Part shown: positions 10,895-23,131 of the stretch, one piece after another
How the letters are laid out: the number at the start of each line of letters is the position of its first letter
Numbering within the stretch: position 1 is the first letter of the stretch
Assembly (NCBI GenBank): GCA_964036045.1
Contig: OZ038379.1
Coordinates: 22,457,976-22,521,975 of the forward strand
Direction: 5' to 3'
DNA length: 64,000 nt
DNA from: Eutreptiella sp. 'Long Island Sound 2002'
Taxonomy: Eukaryota > Euglenozoa > Euglenophyceae > Eutreptiales > Eutreptiaceae
Program-made: the position numbers and the translations under genes
Notes under the pieces: model-generated
Seen by the model: only the letters and a program-made list of their open reading frames with translations
The model's database searches: none
Told to the model about the DNA's origin: nothing

Positions 10895-13800
10895 CACTTC
10901 CCACCGCTTCACAACGGGGGGCAGAATCAGAGGTGGCCCACAAATGGGCAAGGTGGCTACATAACCCCTGCCGCCTGGGGGAACCCCACCGCTTCACAAC
11001 GGGGGGGCAGCATCAGAGGTGGCCCAAAAGTGGGCAAGGTGGCTACATAACCCCAGCCGCTTGGGGGGTCCCCACCGCTTTAGAGCCTGGGCAACATCAT
11101 AAGTGGCCCAAAAGTGGGCAAGGTGGCTACATAACGCCAGCCGCTTGGGGGGTCCCCACCGCTTAAGAGCGGGGGGTAGTGTCGAGAGGTGGCCCACAAG
11201 TGGGCAAGGTGGCTACATAACCCCTGCCGCCTGGGGGGTCCCCACCGCTTCAGAGCAAGGGACAGAATCAGAAGTGGCCCACAAATGGGCAAGGTGGCGA
11301 CATAACAACTGCCGCCTGGGGGGTTCCCACCGCTTCATAGCGGCGGGCAGAATCAAAAGTGGCCCACAAGTGGGCAAGGTGGCTACATAACCCTTGCCGC
11401 CTAGGTGGTCCCCACCGCCTAAGAGTCCGGGGCAGAATCAGAAGTGGCCCACAAGTGGGCAAGGTGGCTACATAACCCCAGCCGCTTGGGGGGTCCCCAC
11501 CGCTTCACAGCGGGGGGCAGAATGAGAAGTGGCCCAAAAGTGGGCAAGGTGGCTACATAACCCTTGCCGCTTGGGGGTCCCCACCGCTTCAGAGCGGGGG
11601 CCAGCATCACAAGTGGCCCAAAAGTGGGCAAGGTGGCTACATAACCCCTGCTGCATGGGGGGTCCCCACCGCTTCACAACGGGGGGGCAGCATCAGAGGT
11701 GGCCCACAAGTGTACAAACCGGCTACGTAACCCCAGCCGCTTGGGGGGTCCCCACCGCTTCACAGCGGGGGGGGCAGAATCAGAAGTGGCCCACAAGTGG
11801 GCAAGGTGGCTAGATAACCCCTGCCGCTTGGGGGTCCCCAACACTTCAGAGCGGGGGGCAGCATGAGAAGTGGCCCACAGGTGGACAAGGTGGCTACATA
11901 ACCCCTGCTGCCTGGGGGGTCCCCACCGCTTCACAGCGGGGGGGGCAGAATCAAAGGTGGCCCAGAAGTGGGCAACATGGCTACATAACACCTGCCACCT
12001 AGGGGGTCCCCACCGCTTTAGAGCCTGGGCAGCATCATAAGTGGCCCAAAAGTGGGCAAGGTGGCTACATAACCCCAGCCGCTTGGGGGGTCCCCACCGC
12101 TTAAGAGCGGGGGGTAGTATCGAGAGGTGGCCCACAAGTGGGCAAGGTGGCTACATAACCCCTGCCGCCTGGGGGGTCCCCACCGCCTCAGAGCAAGGGA
12201 CATAATCAGAAGTGGCCCACAAATGGGCAAGGTGGCGACATAACAACTGCCGCCTGGGGGGTTCCCACCGCTTCATAGCGGGGGGCAGAATCAAAAGTGG
12301 CCCACAAGTGGGCAAGGTGGCTACATAACCCTTGCCGCCTAGGTGGTCCCCACCGCCTAAGAGTCCGGGGCATAATCAGAAGTGGCCCACAAGTGGGCAA
12401 GGTGGCTACATAACCCCTGCCGCTTGGGGGGTCCCCACCGCTTCACAGCGGGGGGCAGAATCAGAAGTGGCCCACAAGCGGGCAAGGTGGCTACATAACC
12501 CTTGCCGCTTGGGGGTCCCCACCGCTTCAGAGCGGGGGCCAGCATCACAAGTGGCCTACAAGTGGGCAAGGTGGCTACATAACCCCTGCCGCTTGGGGGG
12601 TCCCCACCGCTTCACAGTCGGGGGGGGCAGAATCAAAGGTGGCCCACAAGTGTACAAGCCGGCTACATAACCCCAGCCGCTTGGGAGGTCCCCACCGCTT
12701 CACAACGGGGGGGGCAGAATCAGAAGTGGCCCACAGGTGGGCAAGGTGGCTACATAACCCCTGCCGCCTAGGGGGTCCCCACCGCTTTAGAGCGGGGGGC
12801 AGAATCAGGGGTGGCCCACAAGTGGGCAAGAGGGCTACATAACAACTGCCGGCTTGGGCCCCCCCGCCGCTTCAAAGCGCGGGGCAGAATCGGAGGTGTT
12901 CCACGAGTGGACAAGGTGGCTACATAACCCCTGCCGTCTAGGGGATCCCCACCGCTTCACAACGGGGGGCAGCATCAGAGGTGGCCCACAAGTGGGCAAG
13001 GTGGCTACATAACCCCTGCCACCTGGGGGGTCCCCACCGCTTCACAGCGGGGGGCACAATCAGAAGTGGCCCACAAGTGGGCAAGGTGGCTACATAACCC
13101 CTGCCGCCTGGGGGGTCCCCACCGCTCCTGAGCGGGGGTCAGCATCAGAGGTGGCCCACAAGTGGGCAAGGTGGCTACATAACCCCTGCCACCTGGGGGT
13201 CCCCACCGCTTCACAACGGGGGGCACAATCAGAAGTGGCCCACAAGTGGGCAAGGTGGCTACATAACCCCTGCCGCCTGGGGGGTCCCCACCGCTTCACA
13301 GCGGGGGGCACAATCAGAAGTGGCCCACAAGTGGGCAAGGTGGCTACATAACCCCTGCCGCCTGGGGGGTCCCCACCGCTCCTGAGCGGGGGTCAGCATC
13401 AGAGGTGGCCCACAAGTGGGCAAGGTGGCTACATAACCCCTGCCACCTGGGGGGTCCCCACCGCTTCACAGCGGGGGGCACAATCAGAAGTGGCCCACAA
13501 GTGGGCAAGGTGGCTACATAACCCCTGCCGCCTGGGGGGTCCCCACCGCTCCTGAGCGGGGGTCAGCATCAGAGGTGGCCCACAAGTGGGCAAGGTGGCT
13601 ACATAACCCCTGCCGCCTGGGGGGTCCCCACCGCTTCACAGCGGGGGGCAAAATCAGAAGTGGCCCACAAGTGGGCAAGGTGGCTACATAACCCCTGCCG
13701 CCTGGGGGATCCCCACCGCTCCTGAGCGGGGGGCAGAATCAGAAGTGGCCCACAAATGGGCAAGGTGGCTACATAACCCCAGCCGCTTGGGGGGTCCCCA

Positions 13801-13915
13801 CCGCTTTAGAGCGGGGGGCAGAATCAGAGGCGGCCCACAAGTGGACAAGGTGGCTACATAACCCCTGCCGCTTGGGGGGTCCCCACTGCTTCAGAGTGGG
13901 GGGCAGAATCAGAAG
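10895..13915. repeat. 85-bp satellite array (~35 copies) with higher-order structure
   Basis: A unit of 84-86 bp is repeated head to tail. It contains GTGGCCCACAAGTGGGCAAG, then GGTGGCTACATAACCCC, then GGGGGGTCCCCACCGCTTC and GCGGGGGGCAGAATC. Unit-specific variants repeat at an offset of 938 bp (about 11 units): 11081 matches 12019, 11163 matches 12101, 11401 matches 12339 and 11600 matches 12538. From about 13120 to 13740 units alternate between a CTCCTGAGCGG type and a CTTCACAGCGG type, giving a two-unit period of about 170 bp. Open frames here are artefacts of the repeat. Confidence 0.95.
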
Positions 13916-14034
13916 TTGCAGCAGTCAGAAATGGAAAATCCTATTTTTTGGGGGCCACGCAACAAAGCGTGGATTTCAGAATGGGGGGACAACATCAGAA
14001 ATAGCCCAAAAGTGGGCCTAGTGGCAGTCAAAAG

Positions 14035-14250
14035 TGAGAAAACTAATTTTTTGGGTAAGTAATTTACTTAAGTAAAATCTTTTTCTACTTAGTAAATTAC
14101 TTCGTAAAAAAATTTCTTTTACTAAGTTATTTACTAAGTAGAAAACGCACCCCCGGAGGAAAAACTTAGTAAACAAATATTTTTTACTAAGTTTTGAAAC
14201 TTAGTGAAAAAAGTTTTTACAAAAAAATTTTACTAAGTTTTACCACGGAC
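14035..14250. repeat. AT-rich palindromic block at the satellite edge
   Basis: The motif ACTTAGTAAA and its complement TTTACTAAGT recur many times in both orientations, with poly-A and poly-T between them. It is sharply different in base composition from the GC-rich satellite that ends 120 bases earlier. It could form cruciforms or be a mobile-element terminus. Confidence 0.6.
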
Positions 14251-15525
14251 CCTCGTCTGACTTGTCCTCCTACACCATCATGTTTCTTGATGAGCAAAAA
14301 GTGCATTTTTCATCAAAAAGTCATTTATCACATTTATTGTGCTCTTTTTCGTGTGAGTGTTGTGGGCGATTTCTCATTCAGCGCATTGGCTCACGGCACG
14401 TGCGAACCACTTTAAAATTTCAAAATATTTAATTTGTATCATAATCAATGGGGACAGTCATTTGAATGGTTTGTGTGCCTGTTGCCTACTCTCTTGCGTG
14501 CTGTATTTTGTCGTAACACCATTCTACTTTGTACATCAGATGCTACTGCCCTGAACGCTTCCTAAAGAGCAAGAGCGGTGCTGTTTCAAAACTCAAGGTG
14601 CTCCGAAGAGTAGTAGTGGTGCTCCTTAAGACCAAAACCAAGGGGTGGTGCTCCTTAACAATGCAGAGCAGTGTTCATGGAAAATCAAAGCCATGAGTGG
14701 CTCCTGCTTAAACAAAACCACCCCTATTTCTAAGGAGCAACTTGGGTAGCACTGCTCCTGATCCTTAGGAGCAAACACGGAAGCAGAAGTGTTTTGGCAC
14801 ACATCCTCCAAGACCGCCAATGTGCAGATGGCCATAGTCTTTCTAGTACAACTCAAGCATCACTGAACTTCATCCGCGAGCCAAGTTTGATCAGGCAACC
14901 TCAAACCTGCGACAGCGCAAAACTTTAGACTTTTCAGGCACTGCCCATACTGATCCACAGAGCCCACAAGACTGACATGCAGCTTGCTGCATGAAGCACG
15001 GGACCCAACAGCACTGGCTGCCATGGGTTGGTGCTGTCTCGCCATGAGGTGGTGTGGACCATGGATAATTTGAGTACCTGCAGCTTGCATTGGCAATGAT
15101 GGTGATCGCTTAAGCTTCGTTTCCTGATTCAGGCCCCTATGCTCTGTTATCAATGATAGACACACAGTCCACTCAACAAGAGCTGTAAGATCGGAAACTT
15201 GCACCTATTTCGCAATGAGGCACAGGCACGTTGACCAGCGCCACATACTCATGACAGCAGCATTCAGCACAGACACATTACCATTCTTGCGAGCAGTCGG
15301 TCGCACTGCCCTGGTATAATACAAAGAATCGAACTGCATTCTGCTCATGTTCACAAAGTGGCAAAGCATGCAGTGGATTCCAGGCAGGGGAGACAAGGAG
15401 ACCAAAAGCAGAATGAAACCTGCTGACAACAGGCGCCCTGCACCCCAAGTGAACACCACTTTGTGTGCAAGGTACGGAAGAGGACAGACAAGTGGTGCTG
15501 GCGACTCCATTCCTTAGCAGGAGGT
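14251..15525. other. No recognisable gene; short inverted motif
   Basis: No coding sequence is supportable. From 14590 to 14785 the motif GTGGTGCTCCTTAA recurs and is followed by its inverse, TAAGGAGCA and TTAGGAGCA, so the stretch could fold into a hairpin. Confidence 0.4.
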
Positions 15526-16719
15526 TTAATACACAGATCTGCAATCTGTGCAATTCCTCCGGGTCTCACAGTCGAAGGCAACAGCGGCGGTTGGTGAATA
15601 GCACAAGGCACACATGTAAGGCCGTCTCCATGAGCACTGGTTGCACCACCAGTCGTGGTCTGCACAGCCTGGATGGTAACAACAATTGCCACACACCCAA
15701 CGCCAACACTGACAATCTCTACCGCACATGCCATAACAGTCATCACGCCGTCTACACTTGTATCGCCAACTTGGCCCACGTGGGACACTGGCCTGGCCCA
15801 CGAATTCTTCACGGTCGGCCATAACAGGATCGCCACTGGCAGGCTCGCGCGTCCGAAAAGCATCGGGCCCTGTCAGATTGAGGTCTGTTGAGTCTGGCGG
15901 CCGAGGCATCTCCGCTCCATCAACGTCCACAACTCGCACCCCCTGTGTGTCCAAATCCTCGCTCGTCAGGGGCACGAAACGGGCCACAGCAGAGGCAAAA
16001 ATGTGGAGGGAGCGGGTCTGCGGGGCTGACAAGCCATCCATGCCCCGCTGCCCAAGGCTGCGAGACATCACCAAGACGGCTTTGGACACAGGGTGCTGAT
16101 GCAACCGGACGAGGGCAGCCCAATACATCTCATGCTGTGCGGGCGTGCGGCCTGCACTCGCTTCGCTTTCCACGGCATCGCACAGCTCATCCTTTGCAAC
16201 AACTGAACACGCTGGTGTCGCGGTGGGATTTTGGGGTCGGTAAATGAAGCGGCTCCCAAAGAGCTGCAGCGTCGCAAAGTCCGCCCCGGTGGTGGTCTCA
16301 AACAGGACGTCGTTGGCAGCCCAAAGCGTCAAAGTGCCGTTGCTGGCCGCAAACCGCATTGCATTGGGAGCCGAGACACTGCGGTACGACACCACGAACT
16401 GCTCGGGGGTGTTGATCTCAAGCGTGATGACGGGCACTGTGGTGTGTGCGGCGAAGATGCGCTTGTGGGCCCACGGAATCCCAGGCTTCGCAAGGGTTAT
16501 CACTGCCACCAAAAGAGGGAGCACCTGCACCGCATGCGCACCACGTATGCACTCTTTGCGCGCCTGTCTGAGGCGACCACGGGGCAACAGGTGCACGGTG
16601 CACGCACAGTGCAGATTGAACTGCACAGGGTGCGGGATGTGCGGGGTGTGTATGGCATCGTCAGTGCAACATAATTGTCCCGGAAGAGCGTCCTTAATAC
16701 CCAAATGCACGTCTAGCAT
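15526..16719 (-). CDS. Cysteine-rich protein with phospholipase-A2-like C-terminus
   Basis: The open frame has 397 codons. The last ~76 residues are very rich in cysteine and aromatic residues and contain CYGMCGRDCQCWRWVCGNCC followed by YHPGCADHDWWC. This resembles the CC-x-x-H-x-x-C-x-x-HD core of secreted phospholipase-A2-like domains, with the HD pair at residues 355-356. Such domains are normally disulfide-bonded and exported. A hydrophobic stretch (VLPLLVAVITLA) at about residues 66-77 could be part of a signal sequence if the true start is internal or on another exon, and an AG just before it could be a splice acceptor. The central ~240 residues have no domain I know. Catalytic competence is unproven. 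Confidence 0.5.
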   Translation of the reverse strand: MLDVHLGIKDALPGQLCCTDDAIHTPHIPHPVQFNLHCACTVHLLPRGRLRQARKECIRGAHAVQVLPLLVAVITLAKPGIPWAHKRIFAAHTTVPVITLEINTPEQFVVSYRSVSAPNAMRFAASNGTLTLWAANDVLFETTTGADFATLQLFGSRFIYRPQNPTATPACSVVAKDELCDAVESEASAGRTPAQHEMYWAALVRLHQHPVSKAVLVMSRSLGQRGMDGLSAPQTRSLHIFASAVARFVPLTSEDLDTQGVRVVDVDGAEMPRPPDSTDLNLTGPDAFRTREPASGDPVMADREEFVGQASVPRGPSWRYKCRRRDDCYGMCGRDCQCWRWVCGNCCYHPGCADHDWWCNQCSWRRPYMCALCYSPTAAVAFDCETRRNCTDCRSVY

Positions 16720-19700
16720 TTCGTCATGGGCACTGGGACAGCGTACATTCGAACAATTCCACTACTTGCGAACTTCCACCCGCCGATGGTTCTTCCATTC
16801 CCCATTTTGTTGCTTTGTTTCTACCATTTATGGCTCTGAAAAATGAGTTTGGTGTTGCACAGTCGACCAATGGCAGCCAATCGCCAAAGCAAGCCCGCCT
16901 TTGTCACCGTGGTGCGTTGTTATACACTGTGACTGTCATAAAAATGGGTCCCTTTCGGTTAGCCCTCAAATGCACAACACTTTGTGCACATCACACATCA
17001 CCCACGCGAACCACCCCCTTTTGATTTTTTGGTCAGCCGGTGTAAAACATGCAAAACACCCGAAGTAAGACAGATGCGTCTTATCCAGGTGGCAATAGGG
17101 TTGCTATCACCATTCCCTGGTTGGCATGACCCATGCACTACTGATGCATGACCCATGCACTACTGATGGCACACTGCCATCCGTGCCACTAAAACAATGA
17201 GACATATCTCGATCAACCGCACTACGGGCGCACCGCAGCAGGTGCTCCACCATCACCAACAGCAAAACTATACTTGAGCCACAGCAAATGAAAAGCTGCA
17301 GCCGCCCTCCTCCTTCATGGATGCCGCCAAGAGACCTTTTGTCTCGGCCCATGGGTAGATCACTGTCCAGCTCAGGAGTCAGCATGTGGCCAGAGGCTGC
17401 AAAACAACAACAAAAAAAAGGAAATTGGGAACAGTGGATTCCTCCAGCCTGGACGCCCGCAGGGCCAACCGCAAACCAACCAACTGCCCCCTCGCCCCTT
17501 GCACAAGCACAGCCCAATTCAGGAGAAACGACAGTCAGACAAAGCCGTGGTTGAGTACAACCTACCGGCAAGTGCCTCATGGGGTATTTGGGCCTTGTCT
17601 CCGCGCAGTCGTATGCATTGGATCCGTCTGTGTTGATGCCATATGCATTGAAAGCAATGATAAAGGAACACTTTAGACCTGATTAGCACGGTGCACAGTT
17701 GAAGTTTTCATTCAAAGCATGGTGGATTGAACCTCATACTGTAAAGCATCATTCTTTGCGACCAAGCTGTGATGTATCCGAGACCATGCCTGCTTGCCGC
17801 TGCATGGTGCTGGTACTGGTGCTGGTACTTACTGCCAGACGGGGGGCGGTCCACCAGCGATCCTTGTTGAAGAACCATCTTTACCAGTGGACTATGGTTG
17901 CTGGCTAAGATGGTCTCACTTTGTGCCCATTCGACTTAGTGAGCAAGAGGTTGCAAAACCCGTACTGGTGACACCAGATTTGTAAACCGAACCCACGAGG
18001 ATGCACACCTAGAGGCTATGAGACTGGCTCTGCCACAGGTGTGGCACATTTTGTTGTTAACACTGGGGAATGGTGCAGGCATCCTCCCTGCCCTACATGC
18101 TACCAAAAAAAGGCAGCTCCCTCCAACTATGTCCCCACCCAAGTTCCCCCATGACTACCACCATCAGAAGCTGAACATCACACCAATCTTCTTGTGCTGC
18201 AGTGCGATGTGAAACTGTAAAATACATGTGTGCACACAAAGTGGTTCAGTCAAACGGTCACTGATTTTACCAATCGGCCTATCCTGACTAAGCGGTTAAT
18301 GTAACTTGCAGGCACTTGGCAAAACTAAGTAAGAGGTCTAGTACAAGAAGAAACTTTTGGTAACACTGAAAGAGAAATTTTTCTCATTTTGTTTTACAGT
18401 TTACAATGATACCAAGCATCACATGGGGCAAAGAAGTGTGGTGCCACATGCCTGCTTCACATGTAACCATAAAACACATTCCGAAGAATATCTGTAAACC
18501 TCTTGTCCCAGTGCTGAATCATTGTTTGGTCATGTTCCAATCTCCGAAGGGATAAAGCAGGGATCTGACCAATGGCTGCATGACCCTGGATGTGTTGGGT
18601 CCTGTAGGTGGGGGGGTAGCATAGCTACAGAACAGGGCATGGGGATAATGCCCTCCACCCTTGTTCATTACTCACTTCAACAGCTGAATTCCAGTTTTTC
18701 CTGGAAAAAACTTCGTACAAAGAACTAAAAGACTAGCTGGATTAGCCTTGCGTGTCTTGGTATACCAGGGGGAATTGCGTGTTGGGGAAAATATGAAACT
18801 ACAAATTTTGGCGCAACAAATCTGTGCCATTTCTTAAAAATGAGCGAACAAATTATTCATGGTTCCCATAAATTGCTCATGAGAATTAGTGGACGGTTGC
18901 TGTTATTTCCTAGTGGACTCCAGTCCTAGATAATTGCTGTTATTTCCTGGTGGACTCTGGATGGTTACTATTGTTTCCTGGTGGACTGGCTGCATCAAAA
19001 GTGAAGGCACTGCTGAAGGTGGGAGGAAGTCTACTCTTGAAAACACAAAACACACTGCTCAACATAACGATCCAATGAAAAGCAGCGATGTGTGGACAGC
19101 ACAAGGAGCATGCAGACACCAATATGTACTTCAGCACTTCTGCGACTTCCATGGGAAACTAATTATCATTTACCAAATCATCTGGCATGGTACCCCGTCC
19201 CCCCCTTGTCCTAGCGACGCAAAAGTCCCAAATTAATACGGTCCCTACGCCTACTGTAGCTTGGACAAGGGCGTAGCTAGGACAAAGGAGGGGGGGGGGG
19301 GGTACAAGTGGGCAAAGGCATAGCCTAACGTATACCTGTACAAATCCTTAAAAACTTCGAACAAAATGCGCACGGAAATTTCGTACAGAAATTGAATTGC
19401 AGAAATTCTAGCCTGTATAATCCCCCCTCTCCTCGGTATTCACTGATTCTTCTGCTTCCCATCCTTGCCGTCTGCTCTCCTTTGTCTCAGTGGATTTTCA
19501 TCCCGCGGAGGCATTCCTCTCAACCACAGAGTGTCTGCATTATATTGTGAAGATATGGAACGCCAAAAGAAGGGGATGTACCGCACCCATGGGAAAACTG
19601 ATCTATTCGGAGCACTACGCTCAATGCGCCCCCTTTGAGGCTTAAACATTGTGTAAATCCCTCAAAACCCCGTTGTCACTTACCAGTGGCGCATTTCGCA

Positions 19701-21227
19701 CCTTGGGACTGGTTCCAAAGAGTCCAAAGAGGTAAAAAACAGGTAGGTCAACATAAACGGCCTAACAGTGGGTGATCCCAGCCTAAGAACACCATTCCAC
19801 GTGATCCCCGGTCAGTTTAGGGTTGAATCCTTTTTCTGCAAAGTCTCAAAATGCAATGAAACAGGCCAAATTTGCCATTGCAAACAGGGGTGAAAAATGA
19901 ATGGCTTCAAACGAGTTCAGACATTGTGTTTTCTGCAGTCGTAACTCCTTTGAAATGCTACGCTGAGCTGTACCGTAAATGGACCACGACACGCTAGTCG
20001 TCCATGGGAAACCCCCAACTCGAAAACCCTGAACTTGCAAATTCCACAGCACACAGTGTGCAAAGTGCGTAGTGCAATGTGCAGGCCTTACAGTGTGCAC
20101 TGTGTGGACTGCACAATGGAAAATGCAAAAGGCAAGAGGTGCCGTGTTAGTGTGTGACTGTGCAATGAGCCAAAATATGAGGATTTGTCCCACCAGCTCT
20201 GTTCCAATAGATACCCAATCTTGATGAGGCTGTATCCTCACGTCATCCTCACAGTGTCTGGGAACCTGAGAACACGCCATCCAGTAAGGATGCTACTTGG
20301 ATGGGTTGCACTGGCCCCGCCAGTGACATTAGTGACCATGGTCACCATTGTGCAACTCTGGTGGGTCGCCACTTGGTACTCCTTCTTGACGACAGTCTTT
20401 ATGTTCATACCATCTTCTTCAGACCTGCTCCAAGAAATCTGCCCCGCTTCTAATTCTGGAGGTTGCTGGGCTCGAAGGGTCTGGCCAAGGTGATCCCAAA
20501 AGGGTCTGGCCAAAGCCCTAATACCCTAAAATTTGAGCGCCGTGTTGGCAAAACGTGAACACAAGTGAACAGCACAGCAAATCATCAACCCAGTCATCAC
20601 TTAATCATCGTCTGTTCGGCATATCTGAAACCCAACGATTCAGACACAAAGCCAGTCCTCATTGGCACTTTCGCGAGCCATTACGGGCACACTTAAGCTT
20701 TGTGATCCACTTACATGGCGCGCAGCAAAGCTGGTGCACATCAGCCCGGCCACCATGGAGGTCACTGCCACAGAGTCTTGACTGCCAAGTAAGAGACCTG
20801 TGAGTCAGGCTGCTTATGCAGCGTCACTGTATGAATAAGGACAGTGATGACTACCAGGGGCTCAGCCTGCAAAAGCTGCGGTGCGTGCACGCCTGCCACA
20901 GCAGAGCCTACTCTGTGCTATATACACCAATTTCTGCAGAGCCTACTCTGTGCTATGTACATCAATTTCTGGACGCGGTACGCACTGCTCCCTCAGGAAG
21001 CCATCTGCAATGACATGACGCCGCTTCAGCATAGCACTCCCCTGCACCACATCCACGCTAAATACGCCGATACCAGTCCATATGATTGGCACATGGCATG
21101 CACGAGGTATCCCTTTGACATTGTCAATGGAGAGACAGAACAGCCCAAAGGGAAGGGCAATTTGACTGTACAAGAACACAAATCGTCGTGCACTACTGAC
21201 CCAAAGCAGTAGAGTTCGGCAAGCCAT
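16720..21227. other. No recognisable gene
   Basis: No exon was recognised on either strand. The phrase TTTCCTGGTGGACT recurs near 18940 and 18975 in a short duplication whose relative lies at 30980, pointing to a dispersed element. A G run lies near 19291. Confidence 0.4.
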
Positions 21228-22106
21228 GTGCCTGGGGATATAAGAGAACGGTTCAAGGGCAAGCAGTCGGCATCCGTAAAAGACTCATTTGATTTGAGCC
21301 ACCGGAACGCCATGGGGAATACTACAATCCAGCCAACGTTCTATCAGACGGTACTTGCAGCGCAACGTAGCCTTGAGGTGAGGCATATGCACCAATGGAC
21401 GAAGGACGCCTCTCCCTCTGATCAAGCGGAAGAGAAAAACGCATGGAGCCGAACGGCCCTCAGTGGCACAATGTTGTACCAATCCATTGGGTTGAAGCTT
21501 CCGCATTGTAACCCGCAAACCAGAATCAGTATGTCTGGGGAGGGTGGTGCAGGAACGGGGGGGGGGGGCTTAAAAGAGAGCACTGCTGCCTCAACTGGAA
21601 ATGGCAAACTGTTTGGCTCTTTGACTGAGATGCGTCACTTCAAAGTAGGCGAGACAAATTATGAACACTCCTCCAACGGTGGTGGCAGGGTGGAAAGAGG
21701 GATGGACAAATCAGGTTTCGGGGGTGGGGTAAGAAAACACAATTGCAAAGAGAACCTTGTCCTGGGACCATACTTTCAACCTCGCAATGCGCTGAACGCC
21801 AGCCCATTCACTGTCTCCAATTGCAGAACGTTGGCAGCAGGTGATGTATGGCACAGTGAACGGATATGTAAGATATGGGCTGAACATGCAAACTCTCAGA
21901 AAGCCCGCTTGCAACAGCATGTATGCGGTGGACACAGCAACGCACATACATGCGAACACTCTGATGGATGTGTGACGATTCATACATGCACCCGAGCCCA
22001 CATGCCCTTATACGTGCAGATGTGCATATCTAGTATATACAGAAAGGCCCCACATACAGTACATGGAACTGAGCTCGGAGTTCGCCAGTCTGTACAGCGC
22101 TGCTAA
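21228..22106 (+). CDS. Unrecognised 292-codon open frame
   Basis: I do not recognise this frame. It is long for a chance opening in ordinary sequence, but it has no motif, no signal peptide and a composition rich in histidine, glycine and cysteine that does not look clearly coding. It contains a run of G encoding GGGG near 21555. It ends about 460 bases from the 3' end of the convergent glutathione transferase gene. It may be spurious. Confidence 0.2.
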   Translation: MPGDIRERFKGKQSASVKDSFDLSHRNAMGNTTIQPTFYQTVLAAQRSLEVRHMHQWTKDASPSDQAEEKNAWSRTALSGTMLYQSIGLKLPHCNPQTRISMSGEGGAGTGGGGLKESTAASTGNGKLFGSLTEMRHFKVGETNYEHSSNGGGRVERGMDKSGFGGGVRKHNCKENLVLGPYFQPRNALNASPFTVSNCRTLAAGDVWHSERICKIWAEHANSQKARLQQHVCGGHSNAHTCEHSDGCVTIHTCTRAHMPLYVQMCISSIYRKAPHTVHGTELGVRQSVQRC

Positions 22107-22567
22107 AATGGCCCTTGGAAGGCCTCGTACAGTCTCTGACCCCTCATTGTGCACTGTGCGAGAAAAATACAACATCTGTAACACAATACCCCACCAGCAC
22201 AATGCAGGATCTGCAATTTTGTGATTTGAATGATCTGATCTGCACATCTCCTCATAAAATGGCAATAAAAGAGCTGAAAAGTACCACATAATATGTCTCT
22301 TGTGGCCCAGCCGGCGCCGCTCCCTGAGGCATTTGTGCCTGAGAGCTGAGGCCAGGACAGGGGCCACAGGCAGCACAGGGACTGGGGGTGGGGCTGCTGT
22401 CACCACGGAGTAGTGTGTTGGTGCATCAAAATGGAGGGTAACTTGGCCAGCAGCAGCTGCCGGCTTCGATTAGCGTATGGTTGAGGTCAAGGGGGTACAC
22501 AGAGCTCACAGCAAGGGGCATTGCTTGCTGCTTGCCCAGTGGCTGCCACCATTTGGCTGGCTCTTGG
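22107..22567. other. Short gap 3' of the GST gene, nothing recognised
   Basis: This is the region just downstream of the glutathione transferase stop codon. It presumably includes that gene's 3' untranslated region. No motif is visible to me. Confidence 0.3.
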
Positions 22568-23131
22568 CTAATGGTCCTTCTTGCTGTCATACCATGACTT
22601 GATTGCAGGGATGCTGTACATCCGCTCCATCCACTGACCTACCTCAGGATAAGCCTCGAGACAATTCACAGGCACATGCTCTGCAGTACCGGATTGGAAG
22701 TAGCGCAGCTGGGGCAGCAGCTGGAGGTCCGCAATCGTGGGCTCATCGCCACACAGGAACGCCCCCGTTTCCTGCAAATGGTCCGAGATATACCCCATGA
22801 ACCGCGGCATGTCCTGCGCGACGAAGCGCTCTCGAAGGGTCTTGACGATCTCGGCCTTGGCCTCAGGGCTCATGTCTGAGGGATGCCCGAACCGCTCCGG
22901 ATACATGTTGATGTAGATGCAGGGCTGCCAGGCACGGGCTATGTCGTCCGACAGTCCGAGTAGGCTTTCTACTTCCAGCATCTGTTTGGGGTCGCTGGGG
23001 TACAGAGAGCCGTCCCCGAAGCTCCTGGCGACATAGCGAAGCATCGCAGGGCTCTGGAAGATCTCCTCCCCGTTAATCGTCATCATTGGCACTTGGCCAT
23101 ACTTTGTCATGGGCTTGTACTCGCCCCACTC
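22568..23131 (-). CDS. Glutathione S-transferase, exon 2 (C-terminal 187 residues)
   Basis: This exon follows a clean acceptor (CCCAATCAG, then GAGTGGGGC). It encodes the end of the thioredoxin-like domain, with the cis-proline segment GQVPMMTING and the glutathione-binding EEIFQSPAMLRYVAR. The all-helical GST domain follows, including FLCGDEPTIADLQLLPQLR, and the frame ends at TAG (22568-22570). It joins in phase to exon 1 at 27929. The sequence most resembles sigma-like or general eukaryotic soluble GSTs, which conjugate or reduce substrates with glutathione. Confidence 0.9.
   Translation of the reverse strand, partial: EWGEYKPMTKYGQVPMMTINGEEIFQSPAMLRYVARSFGDGSLYPSDPKQMLEVESLLGLSDDIARAWQPCIYINMYPERFGHPSDMSPEAKAEIVKTLRERFVAQDMPRFMGYISDHLQETGAFLCGDEPTIADLQLLPQLRYFQSGTAEHVPVNCLEAYPEVGQWMERMYSIPAIKSWYDSKKDH

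Noticed and set aside
10852-13351. Many short ORFs with WARWLHNPCRLG and HLWATSDSAP repeats
   Set aside because: These are shadows of the 85-bp satellite on both strands.
10895-13915. CRISPR array
   Set aside because: Repeats are contiguous with no unique spacers, the unit is too long, and the window is eukaryotic.
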